From Oscillospiraceae bacterium (GTDB lineage Bacteria > Bacillota > Clostridia > Oscillospirales > Ruminococcaceae), in the NCBI GenBank assembly GCA_019423445.1, contig JAHZBJ010000008.1:18770-30754 (forward strand): a stretch of 11,985 nt of DNA, read 5' to 3'. The notes below the pieces were generated by a model. It had not been told where the DNA came from, searched no databases, and worked only from the letters and a program-made list of their open reading frames with translations. This document shows positions 1-6,439 of the stretch, piece after piece. A program made the position numbers and the translations under genes. Each line of letters starts with the position of its first letter. Position 1 is the first letter of the stretch.

Positions 1-23
1 CCCAACCGCCGGAAAAGCTGCGC

Positions 24-260
24 CTACCGGTTTCCTTTATCTCCCCTTCCACCCGGTACCTCGGATTTACAGGAGACCCCGGCGGTGTCCATCACCCCCT
101 GGAGCAGCTCCAGCTTCTGCCTTGGGGGACAATTCAGTTTGTGAATCGCGTCAATGACAAAATCCCCGTGGGCATCGGCGACCCGCCTCGCCAGCTCCTG
201 TCTGCCTTCCCCGGTCTTTGGGCAATGCACCATGACCTTAATGGGAGCGCTGGTTCTCAT
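24..260 (-). CDS. Small conserved-looking hypothetical protein (78 aa) of element 1
   Basis: I do not recognise a named family. The ATG at 258-260 is preferred because a GGAGG stands 8 bases before it on the minus strand; a GTG three codons upstream lies inside that ribosome-binding region. The protein begins MRTSAPIKVMVHCPKTGEG. The N-terminal part reads like a compact beta-strand/helix domain, the middle (HKLNCPPRQKLELLQGV) is probably helical, and the last 15 residues are charged and glycine-rich. There is no signal peptide, membrane segment or cysteine motif; the two cysteines outside the N-terminal one look isolated. It is divergent from the recombinase at 480, with about 220 bases between the two starts. 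It is likely an accessory or passenger gene of the element; no function is assigned. Confidence 0.55.
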   Translation of the reverse strand: MRTSAPIKVMVHCPKTGEGRQELARRVADAHGDFVIDAIHKLNCPPRQKLELLQGVMDTAGVSCKSEVPGGRGDKGNR

Positions 261-479
261 TTTCTCCACCTCCCAATCCCCTTCCCTGTTTCACTCCTAT
301 TGTGCAGCGCCTGTCCCGTATGACCCAGGGGCCCCTCACCACGTTTCGGGGTCTTCCCTAGCGGAAATGGGGAAAGCGCCCTCTATTTTTGCCTGCGGAA
401 TTCAAACATCCAGCCATTCTTATTTCAATTGCCGGAGAATATCCTGATCCATAGACCAATTGAGGAAGGGGCCTTTCCC
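261..479. other. Divergent intergenic region between the small minus-strand gene and recombinase 1
   Basis: This 219-base stretch should hold the promoters of both divergent genes. I find no convincing sigma-A -35/-10 pair and no clear sigma-E type promoter. No RNA gene is recognised. The only firm signals are the two ribosome binding sites at its edges, GGAGG for the minus-strand gene and GAGGAAGGGG (462-471) for the recombinase. Confidence 0.4.
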
Positions 480-2318
480 ATGGCAAAAAACAGTGAGGTC
501 ATCGCCATCTACTCCCGCAAATCCCGGTTCACCGGGAAGGGAGAAAGCATCGGCAACCAGGTTGAGCTGTGCCGGACATACATCCGCACCGCCTTCGGCG
601 ACACGGCCGCCGACACCGCCGTTGTATTTGAGGACGAGGGGTTTTCCGGGGGAAATCTGAACCGTCCGGACTTTAAGCGGATGATGAAGGCCGCCCGAAG
701 CCATTCTTTCAAGGCTGTGGTAGTTTATCGCCTGGACCGAATCAGCCGCAACATCAGCGACTTCTCCGCACTCATCGAGGAACTGGGGCGTCTGGGGATC
801 GGCTTTGTCTCCATTCGGGAAAATTTCGATACCTCCAGCCCCATGGGCCGGGCTATGATGTACATTGCGTCGGTGTTCAGCCAGCTGGAGCGCGAGACCA
901 TTGCCGAGCGCATCCGGGACAATATGCATGAGCTGGCCAAAACAGGACGCTGGTTGGGCGGCACAACGCCTACTGGTTACACCTCCGAAGCGGTGGAGAG
1001 CGTCACAGTGGACGGAAAACGGAAACGGGCCTGCAGGCTGAAGCTGATCCCCGGGGAAGCCAGTATTGTCCGCAAGATTTATGAACTCTATCAAGAGACT
1101 GGTTCCCTCACCACCACTGAAGCGGAACTTCTGCGTCAGCAAATCAAAACAAAAACCGGGCGCAACTTCACCCGATTCTCCATCAAAGGGATCCTGCAGA
1201 ATCCCGTCTATCTCATCGCCGACGGGGACGCCTGCCAGTACTTCCTGGAAAAACAGGCCTATCTCTTCTCCGGGCCGGAGGAATTCGATGGGACCCGGGG
1301 TATCCTGGCATACAACCGCACCGACCAGGAAAAAGGCCGGGCCACCATCTACCTGCCCACCAGCCAATGGATCGTGTCAGTAGGGCAGCATCCGGGGATC
1401 ATCCCAGCCAGAACCTGGATTCATGTACAGGAATCTCTGGAGCGCAACAAGTCCAAGGCCTACCGCAGACCCCGCAGCAACGAGGCGCTGCTGACTGGAC
1501 TGCTCTGGTGCCGCTGCGGCAGCCGGATGTACCCCAAACTCTCCGGCAGGTTCACTAAGGAAGGCAAGGCGGTTTATACCTATGTCTGCAAGATGAAGGA
1601 ACACAGCCAACGCAGTCTTTGCAGCTGCTGCAATCCCGGGGGTAACCTGCTGGACGCCGCTGTTGTGGAGGAAATCCAGTGTCTGTGGGAGGATGGAGGC
1701 AGCTTTCTGGAACAGCTGGAAAAAAGCCATCGCCTCTGGGCCGGCAGCCGGGGAGAAGATGATCGGGGACTGAAGGAGATCCGCCGGCAACAGGTTGAAC
1801 TTCAGCGCAGGATAGAAGCTTTGGTGGATTCCCTGGCTAACTTTGGCGGCAGCACCGCAGCCGTCCATGTGAAGGAGCGCATCGAAGAACTCCACACCCA
1901 GAATGCCCAACTGCAATCCCGTATTCGGGAGCTGGAGGAGTCGGACGCCCAACATACCCTGAGCCGCATCGAACTTGACCACATGCGCAAGCTCCTCGCC
2001 GTGTTTCGGGACTGCGTCGGCGAAATGACGGTGGAGCAAAAGCGGACGGCCATCCGCACCGTAGTCCGCAAGATCATTTGGGATGGCCAGTATGCCCATG
2101 TAATGCTGTTCGGCTTGGAAGAAGATGAAATGGGCTGGCAGGACGCCGCTGGCCCAGAGCCTGTCCCCAATGCCAAGGCTGGCAGTTCAGAAGGTGAAAA
2201 GGGCGCCTGGAGGCCGGAACGCTTTGCCGGCGCAAACCGCAGGGAGATTTCCGGAAGCGCTGCATTTCCTGCCCGCAATGGCCCCAGCAAAACTCCTTGG
2301 GGTGAGGATAGCAAATGA
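480..2318 (+). CDS. Large serine recombinase, SpoIVCA-like, of element 1
   Basis: Large serine recombinase of 612 aa that would cut and rejoin the ends of element 1. The ATG at 480 is chosen because GAGGAAGGGG lies 8 bases upstream; an in-frame TTG at 429 has no such site. The N-terminal resolvase domain shows YSRKS (catalytic Ser15, Arg13), DEGFSGGNLNRPDF (51-64) and YRLDRISRN (R84, R87, R90). A recombinase domain follows, starting near GRWLGGTTPTGY. A zinc ribbon uses C344 and C346 with C370 and C381/C383/C384. A coiled coil with heptad-like LQRRIEAL and LQSRIREL segments runs from about residue 420 to 510. The last 60 residues are Pro/Gly/Ala-rich and may be dispensable. The stop codon TGA (2316-2318) lies inside the presumed attachment core. 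Role by analogy with SpoIVCA, which acts on sigK in the mother cell; the gene context supports this, the sequence alone does not prove it. Confidence 0.88.
   Translation: MAKNSEVIAIYSRKSRFTGKGESIGNQVELCRTYIRTAFGDTAADTAVVFEDEGFSGGNLNRPDFKRMMKAARSHSFKAVVVYRLDRISRNISDFSALIEELGRLGIGFVSIRENFDTSSPMGRAMMYIASVFSQLERETIAERIRDNMHELAKTGRWLGGTTPTGYTSEAVESVTVDGKRKRACRLKLIPGEASIVRKIYELYQETGSLTTTEAELLRQQIKTKTGRNFTRFSIKGILQNPVYLIADGDACQYFLEKQAYLFSGPEEFDGTRGILAYNRTDQEKGRATIYLPTSQWIVSVGQHPGIIPARTWIHVQESLERNKSKAYRRPRSNEALLTGLLWCRCGSRMYPKLSGRFTKEGKAVYTYVCKMKEHSQRSLCSCCNPGGNLLDAAVVEEIQCLWEDGGSFLEQLEKSHRLWAGSRGEDDRGLKEIRRQQVELQRRIEALVDSLANFGGSTAAVHVKERIEELHTQNAQLQSRIRELEESDAQHTLSRIELDHMRKLLAVFRDCVGEMTVEQKRTAIRTVVRKIIWDGQYAHVMLFGLEEDEMGWQDAAGPEPVPNAKAGSSEGEKGAWRPERFAGANRREISGSAAFPARNGPSKTPWGEDSK
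2314..2318 (+). other. Presumed attachment core (attR side) of element 1, AATGA
   Basis: Homology to SigK starts at about the NEVLMHFR codons. The residues before them (RIA instead of the usual CIE) no longer match. AATGA at the switch equals the short core I recall for the B. subtilis skin junction. The recombinase stop codon TGA is part of it. The matching left copy lies outside the window, so the exact exchange point is unproven. Confidence 0.5.
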
Positions 2319-2611
2319 GGTCCTAATGCATTTTCGTTCCCGCCGCAAAAATGCATCCGATGTCAGCCTCAACGACCCAGTGGATACCGACCGGGACGGC
2401 AACAGCCTCACTTTGATGGACATTATGAGCGAAGAGGTGGATATCATTGGGCAGATTGACCTTGAAACCAAATCTGCTCAACTTCACCAATACATCAATT
2501 CTTTTTTGGAGGACCGGGAAAAAGAGATCATCGCCCTGCGGTACGGCCTTGGGGGCCATCCCCCCATGACCCAGCGGGAGGTAGCCAAACGCCTTGGCAT
2601 TTCCCGGAGCT

Positions 2612-2621
2612 ATGTATCGCG
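2612..2621 (+). other. attL of element 2 (ATGTATC core)
   Basis: ATGTATC at 2612-2618, followed by GCG, marks the point where sigK coding sequence turns into element sequence. The same seven bases followed by CCG occur at 11382-11391, where sigK coding sequence resumes. Joining the left half here to the right half there gives TAT GTA TCC CGC ATT GAG, that is YVSRIE, a perfect SigK continuation. The two copies start 8,770 bases apart. The exchange must lie within ATGTATC, which contains candidate central dinucleotides. Confidence 0.85.
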
Positions 2622-2640
2622 CCGGAACTAATGTAAGTGA

Positions 2641-2677
2641 AACCCGGAAAACCTTGTGGGACAAGGGTTTCCGGGTT
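2641..2677. repeat. Long hairpin (17-bp stem, 3-base loop) next to attL of element 2
   Basis: Arms 2641-2657 and 2661-2677 pair at 16 of 17 positions around a GGG loop. The structure starts 20 bases after the attachment core. No T-run follows on either strand, so it is a poor intrinsic terminator. It may stop transcripts coming from sigK, or be a structural site at the element end. Confidence 0.6.
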
Positions 2678-2890
2678 GGGAAAATCTGACAAAATACGTC
2701 ATAACGCGCATCGCATATTGTAAGCGGCAATATAAACAAAAAGATAAGCGGCTATTCATCAAAAACTGCAAGATCTGCAGGGGTGTTGCAGATTCCATTT
2801 ATAAACTGTGAAAAAATTTTGAATTCCCCGTTTATGTGCAAATTGCAGCATATAAACGGGGATTTTCAATTGAACTATGCTACGGTTATC
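2678..2890. terminator. Gene-free stretch with an A/T-flanked hairpin (2825-2862)
   Basis: No gene is seen in this stretch. It contains an 11-bp perfect inverted repeat, TCCCCGTTTAT (2825-2835) with ATAAACGGGGA (2852-2862), followed by TTTT on the plus strand and, read in the other direction, preceded by AATT and an A/T-rich run (AAAAAATTTT). It could serve as a bidirectional terminator, on the minus strand for the Rieske remnant at 2891-2998. The rest is AT-richer than the neighbouring genes and shows no recognisable motif. Confidence 0.5.
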
Positions 2891-2998
2891 TCACAACTTC
2901 AGATCCCCTGTAGCGGGACCGTCGATGCGTTTACCGTCCTGCTCAAAGCGGGAACCGTGACAGGGACAGTCCCAGGTGTGTTCCCATAGAGATTTCAT
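2891..2998 (-). pseudogene. Rieske [2Fe-2S] domain remnant (35 codons)
   Basis: The minus strand encodes WEHTWDCPCHGSRF followed by IDGPATGDLKL and a stop. This is the second half of the Rieske domain found at the C-terminus of FAD-dependent oxidoreductases. It holds the second ligand box (Cys-Pro-Cys-His-Gly-Ser, giving one Cys and one His ligand). The first box (C-T-H-x-G-C) is absent and I find no trace of it upstream on the same strand, so a canonical cluster cannot form. An ATG at 2996-2998 has GGAAGG six bases before it, so a short peptide could still be made. Most likely the 3' scar of a larger oxidoreductase gene lost during insertion or rearrangement. Confidence 0.68.
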
Positions 2999-3126
2999 GT
3001 GATTCCTTCCAAAACATACGCTTAGTTATAGTATGGTCGAAAAGGGAAAAAGTATGCCCCGGAAATGCTACTCCCGGTGTATAGAAGCAGAGTGAGATGC
3101 GTAGGCTGTTTTCGGGGTGATGGTGT

Positions 3127-3603
3127 ATGAAAAAACCTTCATGGAAAACATATGCGCTCTGGATTGTGGGCGTGGAGGCAGTGGGGGCACTTTCCGGTTT
3201 TCTCACCCGGGATGGCGCGGAGAGTTACAGTGAAACGATCCAGCAGCCGCCTCTCTCGCCGCCGGCTATCATATTTCCCATTGTCTGGGGCATACTGTTT
3301 CTGCTCACGGGCGTCAGCGCTGCCAGAATCTATGGGGCACCGGCGTCGCCTGACCGCACTCGGGCGCTGCGGATCTTCGCAGTTCAGCTGGCGTTCAACT
3401 TTTTCTGGAGCATCATTTTCTTTAATTTCCAGAACTTTGGCCTTGCCTTCCTATGGCTAATGGCGCTGTGGGTGCTAATTTTATGGATGATTTTCACTTT
3501 CCGCAAGGTAGATCGGCTGGCCGCGTGGTTACAGGTGCCTTATGTCCTGTGGGTGACCTTTGCGGCTTACCTGAATTTCAGCGTATGGATGCTCAATCGG
3601 TGA
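3127..3603 (+). CDS. tspO: TspO/MBR family membrane protein
   Basis: 158-aa tryptophan-rich membrane protein of the TspO/MBR (peripheral benzodiazepine receptor-like) family, which binds porphyrins and related ligands and has been tied to tetrapyrrole handling and stress. Family signatures are visible: GALSGFLTRDG near TM1, PPLSPPAIIFPIVWGILFLLTGVSA (P-x-W-type loop and TM2), QLAFNFFWSIIFF (TM3) and LQVPYVLWVTFAAYLNFSVWMLN (TM5). Five membrane segments are expected at roughly residues 7-26, 47-67, 80-101, 105-125 and 132-155. The length is typical. The ATG at 3127 follows GGGGTGA with a 6-base gap. It is monocistronic as far as visible, and divergent from the Rieske remnant. The ligand in this host is not deducible. 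Confidence 0.93.
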   Translation: MKKPSWKTYALWIVGVEAVGALSGFLTRDGAESYSETIQQPPLSPPAIIFPIVWGILFLLTGVSAARIYGAPASPDRTRALRIFAVQLAFNFFWSIIFFNFQNFGLAFLWLMALWVLILWMIFTFRKVDRLAAWLQVPYVLWVTFAAYLNFSVWMLNR

Positions 3604-3675
3604 CAAAACAGGGTATAAAAAACATCCATATTTCTGGAACGCTCTTTACCGAACGACTAAATCAACGAGGAGAAT

Positions 3676-3722
3676 GTACAGAGGAACGTGACATGGTAAG
3701 ACCATGTTACGTTCCTCTGTAC
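3676..3722. repeat. 22-bp near-perfect palindrome after tspO
   Basis: Arms 3676-3697 and 3701-3722 pair over all 22 positions (one G-U wobble in RNA) around an AAG loop. It is followed by only TTTAT, so termination would be weak by the usual rule, though the stem is very stable. It lies 73 bases after the tspO stop and is the best candidate for its transcript end. The length and symmetry also fit a small mobile palindrome. Confidence 0.65.
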
Positions 3723-3752
3723 TTTATGGAATCGGTGCCAATGTGGGATTAG

Positions 3753-3850
3753 GCCGTATATCGCATTGCCGGCGATACACTTACAAAGCTTGCAGAATAA
3801 GATTTCCATTGATTTATCAACCAAATACCCAAGACTGACCATTGACCGAT
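3753..3850 (+). pseudogene. LysM-like fragment broken by a frameshift
   Basis: One frame reads VYRIAGDTLTKLAE and then a stop. The next frame continues at once with NKISIDLSTKYPRLTID. Joined by one base, they resemble a LysM peptidoglycan-binding repeat (Y-x-V-x-x-GDTL-x-x-IA...). A stop codon also precedes the fragment. If correct, it is the leftover of a cell-wall protein gene; the stretch is short and the match could be accidental. Confidence 0.3.
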
Positions 3851-3879
3851 ATTACCGTTTGAGGTCAACGGTCTTTTTT
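3837..3879 (+). terminator. Intrinsic terminator upstream of the marR promoter
   Basis: GACCATTGACC (3837-3847) pairs with GGTCAACGGTC (3863-3873) at 10 of 11 positions and is followed by TTTTTT (3874-3879). It insulates the marR promoter from transcription of the left part of element 2. Confidence 0.78.
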
Positions 3880-3945
3880 GTTCTCCTTTTAAAAGGAAGT
3901 TTTTTGTGCAAGCAAAGCATCTATGAATGTTTTTGGGGACATTTC

Positions 3946-3974
3946 TTGACAACCAGCCGTTCTTACATTATTAT
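3946..3974 (+). promoter_or_regulatory. Strong sigma-A type promoter of the marR-ABC operon
   Basis: TTGACA (3946-3951), 17 bases, then TATTAT (3969-3974). The -35 box is perfect, spacing is optimal and the -10 box has five of six consensus bases. Transcription should start near 3981, about 50 bases before the marR start codon, inside the first operator copy. Confidence 0.85.
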
Positions 3975-4006
3975 GTAGCTTGCTACAGGATTACGTAGTG
4001 TGCTAC
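3975..4006 (+). promoter_or_regulatory. Twin palindromic operator, probable MarR autoregulation site
   Basis: Two related palindromes, GTAGCTTGCTAC (3975-3986) and GTAGTGTGCTAC (3995-4006), start right after the -10 box. Their centres are 20 bases apart, about two turns of the helix, so two dimers could bind on the same face. They cover the predicted transcription start, which would block the promoter. Inference: these are the sites of the MarR protein encoded next door. Confidence 0.72.
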
Positions 4007-4033
4007 TAATTTGCAAAGAAGGAGGTGGCATCC

Positions 4034-4567
4034 ATGTCACCGGTCGGCAGAGATGACCTGGGATTCAAAATCAAAATCATTTCCAAACTGCTGACACAGA
4101 ACATGAACAACAGCATCACGTCCCTGGACCTGACCAGCTCGCAAGCCCGTGTGCTTGGCTACCTGTGCTACCGAACCCAACAGCAGGAGAAGGTCTATCC
4201 TCGGGACATTGAACAACATTTCCGCTTTACCCACCCCACGGTATCGGGGCTGCTGCAGCGGCTGGAGGCAAAGGGCTATCTGAGCAGCGAACCATCCACG
4301 GAGGACCGGCGATGCAAGCAGATCCTCGTCACAAAGCGGGCACTGGAAGCCAACCAGCAGGTCCTTGATCAGTTGGCCGCATCGGAGCAACGGCTGGTCA
4401 GCGATATGTCCCGTGCGGAAATTATCCAGCTCCAAAGTTTCTTGGATCGGATGATTCAAAATCTCAGCGTTTCCAACGCGCAGTCGGCGGACCAGCTTCC
4501 CCGGTTCGCTGATGAGACGGAGAGAGATCTCGAAGATCGCGGTTGTCAATCTCCGGATTTTCGTTAA
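4034..4567 (+). CDS. MarR-family transcriptional regulator of the exporter operon
   Basis: 177-aa winged-helix regulator. The ATG at 4034 is chosen because AAGGAGG (4019-4025) lies 8 bases upstream; a GTG at 4025 falls inside that site. Residues 11-35 form the N-terminal dimerisation helix (FKIKIISKLLTQNMN). The DNA-binding part runs from about residue 55 to 100: RDIEQHFRFTHPTVSGLLQRLEAKGYL is the helix-turn-helix and PSTEDRRCKQILVT the wing, with the family's typical D-R/RR-K pattern. The C-terminal helices (105-145) complete the dimer interface; the last 30 residues are a polar tail. It is the first gene of an operon with the two ABC genes (117 bases to the next start, no terminator between) and probably represses the promoter at 3946. 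The inducer is unknown, likely an exporter substrate. Confidence 0.92.
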   Translation: MSPVGRDDLGFKIKIISKLLTQNMNNSITSLDLTSSQARVLGYLCYRTQQQEKVYPRDIEQHFRFTHPTVSGLLQRLEAKGYLSSEPSTEDRRCKQILVTKRALEANQQVLDQLAASEQRLVSDMSRAEIIQLQSFLDRMIQNLSVSNAQSADQLPRFADETERDLEDRGCQSPDFR

Positions 4568-4684
4568 AACTTGTTTTACAAACTCCAGATTGTGGCTGCG
4601 CCGCAGGAAGTGCGGATCCTGCGTGGTGCGGTGGCCCACGGTGGCGGAAGGCTTCGGGAGTTTGGATAGGAGGAATTTTCTGGT

Positions 4685-6439
4685 ATGACTGGTATGATCA
4701 AAACACTGAGTAAAAGCATACGGGAATTCAAGAAGCCGGCAATCCTCACACCGATCCTGGTGGTGGGCGAGGTCGTCTTAGAATGCATTATCCCGTTTGT
4801 AATCGCTAATCTCGTCAATGAAATGCAGGCCGGCTGCGGCATGGACGTTATTATCCAATACGGCATGCAGCTGGTTATTATGGCTGTGCTGTCTCTGATT
4901 CTGGGTGTGGCGGCCGGCAGCACCTGCGCCACAGCTTCCACAGGCTTTTCGCGGAATCTGCGGCAGGATATGTTCTACTGCATTCAGGACTATTCATTTG
5001 AAAACATCGACAAGTTCTCTGTCTCCAGCCTGGTGACCCGGATGACTACCGATGTCATCAACGTGCAGATGTCCTTTATGATGATCATCCGCGTGGCCAT
5101 CCGCTGCCCGCTGATGTTGATCTTCTCCTTCATGATGGGCTTTGCCATGGGAGGCCGCCTGGCCATGATCTTCCTAGTGACCATTCCCCTGCTGGGTTTC
5201 GGTTTGACTATGGTGATCCGTAAGGCCACGCCCATTTTCCGGCGGGTGTTCCGCAAGTATGACGCCCTCAACGACTCGGTTCAGGAGAACGTCCAGGCCA
5301 TGCGCGTGGTCAAGAGCTACGTCCGAGAAGACTATGAGAAGAAGAAGTTCGGCGCTGCCGCCGAGGACGTCTGCAGAGACTTTACCCGTGCCGAGCGCAT
5401 CATGGCTATCAACACCCCCATGATGCAGTTCTGCGTGTACACCGGCATGGTCTTCGTCCTGAGCTTCGGCTCCTATGCCGTCATTTCCAGCCAGGGCATC
5501 GAGGTCAACGTCGGCCAGATGTCTGCCATCATTACATACAGCTTCCAGATCCTCATGAGTCTGATGATGCTCTCCATGGTATTCGTGATGATCACCATGT
5601 CTCTGGAGTCCGCCGAGCGTATTGTCGAGGTACTGCAGGAAAAGAGCAGCCTGACCAGCCCCGAGAATGCGGTCACGGAAATTCAAGACGGTTCCATCGA
5701 TTTTGACGGTGTCAACTACAAATACTCTAAGACCGCCGAGCGCAATGCTCTTGAAAATGTGGATCTCCATATCCGTTCCGGTGAACTCATCGGCATCCTG
5801 GGTGGTACAGGCTCGTCCAAGACTACCCTGGTGCAGCTGATCCCCCGGCTCTACGACGTGACGGAGGGCACAGTTCGAGTCGGCGGCGTAGATGTACGGA
5901 ACTATGACCTGGAAACCCTCCGCGACAGCGTGGCCATGGTGCTGCAGAAGAATGTGCTGTTCTCCGGCACCATCAAGGACAATCTCCGCTGGGGCAATCC
6001 CAACGCCACCGACGAGGAGATGTATGAGGCCTGCCGTCTGGCCCAGGCCGACGAGTTCATTCAGCAGTTCCCTGACAAGTACGACACCTGGATTGAGCAG
6101 GGCGGCAGCAACGTCTCCGGCGGCCAGAAGCAGCGTCTCTGTATTGCCCGGGCCCTGCTGAAGAAGCCCAAGGTTCTGATCCTCGACGATTCTACCTCCG
6201 CTGTGGACACCCGGACCGACGCCCTGATCCGCCAGGGCTTCCGCCAGTTCATCCCGGATACCACCAAAATTATCATTGCCCAGCGGGTGGCCTCGGTTCA
6301 GGACGCCGACCGCATCATCGTCATGGACGGCGGCCGTATCAGCGCCATCGGCACCCATGAAGAGCTTTTGAAGAGCAGCGATATTTACCGTGAAGTGTAC
6401 ACTTCCCAGACAAAGGCAGGTGATCATGATGAAGCGTAA
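4685..6439 (+). CDS. ABC exporter half-transporter A (degenerate ATPase site subunit)
   Basis: 584-aa ABC exporter subunit with an N-terminal transmembrane domain (helices near 18-44, 57-78, 131-155, 157-178, 243-267 and 280-305) and a C-terminal ATPase domain. Walker A is GGTGSSKTT (373-381), Q-loop Q421, signature VSGGQ (477-481) and Walker B LILDD (D501). The residue after the Walker B Asp is Asp502 instead of the catalytic Glu, and the H-loop position is Gln533 (IIIAQR) instead of His. These are the hallmarks of the non-catalytic half of heterodimeric exporters such as BmrCD, LmrCD and TM287/288. AGGAGG (4668-4673) precedes the start by 11 bases; a second in-frame ATG at 4694 is possible. 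The 3' end overlaps the partner gene. It sits in the cell membrane and would pump amphipathic drugs or metabolites outward; the substrate is unknown. Confidence 0.93.
   Translation: MTGMIKTLSKSIREFKKPAILTPILVVGEVVLECIIPFVIANLVNEMQAGCGMDVIIQYGMQLVIMAVLSLILGVAAGSTCATASTGFSRNLRQDMFYCIQDYSFENIDKFSVSSLVTRMTTDVINVQMSFMMIIRVAIRCPLMLIFSFMMGFAMGGRLAMIFLVTIPLLGFGLTMVIRKATPIFRRVFRKYDALNDSVQENVQAMRVVKSYVREDYEKKKFGAAAEDVCRDFTRAERIMAINTPMMQFCVYTGMVFVLSFGSYAVISSQGIEVNVGQMSAIITYSFQILMSLMMLSMVFVMITMSLESAERIVEVLQEKSSLTSPENAVTEIQDGSIDFDGVNYKYSKTAERNALENVDLHIRSGELIGILGGTGSSKTTLVQLIPRLYDVTEGTVRVGGVDVRNYDLETLRDSVAMVLQKNVLFSGTIKDNLRWGNPNATDEEMYEACRLAQADEFIQQFPDKYDTWIEQGGSNVSGGQKQRLCIARALLKKPKVLILDDSTSAVDTRTDALIRQGFRQFIPDTTKIIIAQRVASVQDADRIIVMDGGRISAIGTHEELLKSSDIYREVYTSQTKAGDHDEA

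Larger units (their letters stand above)
1..2318 (+). mobile_element. Right end of a skin-like sigK-intervening element (element 1, partial)
   Basis: The stretch lies directly upstream of a headless sigK piece and ends with a large serine recombinase gene, as expected for a sigma-K intervening element. The last bases of the recombinase gene run into the sigK coding sequence at AATGA (2314-2318). As I recall it, AATGA is the short core reported for the Bacillus subtilis skin junction. The left end and the 5' part of sigK are outside the window, so the size is unknown. Inference: the element was inserted into the codons of the conserved sigma-K IENE(I/V)LM stretch. It could also be a related mobile element that is no longer excised during sporulation. 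Confidence 0.72.
2302..2631 (+). pseudogene. sigK: sigK internal segment (end of region 2 through most of region 4.2), split gene
   Basis: Middle piece of the late mother-cell sporulation sigma factor SigK. The frame reads RIANEVLMHFRSRRK, then DVSLNDPVDTDRDGN, then LEDREKEIIALRYGLGG and TQREVAKRLGISRSYVS, the order seen in SigK (compare IENEILMYFR, DVSLHDPIG.DKEGN, LxGREKxVIxLRYGL, TQREIAKxLGISRSYVSRIEK). Residues before about 2310 belong to element 1; no true start exists here, and GTG 2302 is only a nominal boundary. After SYVSR the frame leaves sigK and stops within three codons (2629-2631), because element 2 begins there. The missing tail is found at 11382-11449. Whether the gene is a pseudogene or a programmed split gene restored by excision cannot be told from sequence; the intact frame of both pieces favours the second. 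Confidence 0.87.

Noticed and set aside
2125..2301. Upstream extension of the sigK frame (open from 2125)
   Set aside because: It only overlaps the recombinase 1 coding region in another frame and shows no SigK region 2 motifs; the SigK N-terminal part is not here.
2620..2700. sigK tail lost by a simple frameshift after SYVSR
   Set aside because: No frame after 2620 encodes IEKRAL or anything like it, while the true tail is found intact at 11382, so an insertion explains the break.
2943..3206. 87-codon minus-strand frame opposite tspO
   Set aside because: It is out of frame with the Rieske remnant and reads across the tspO ribosome site and start; no domain.
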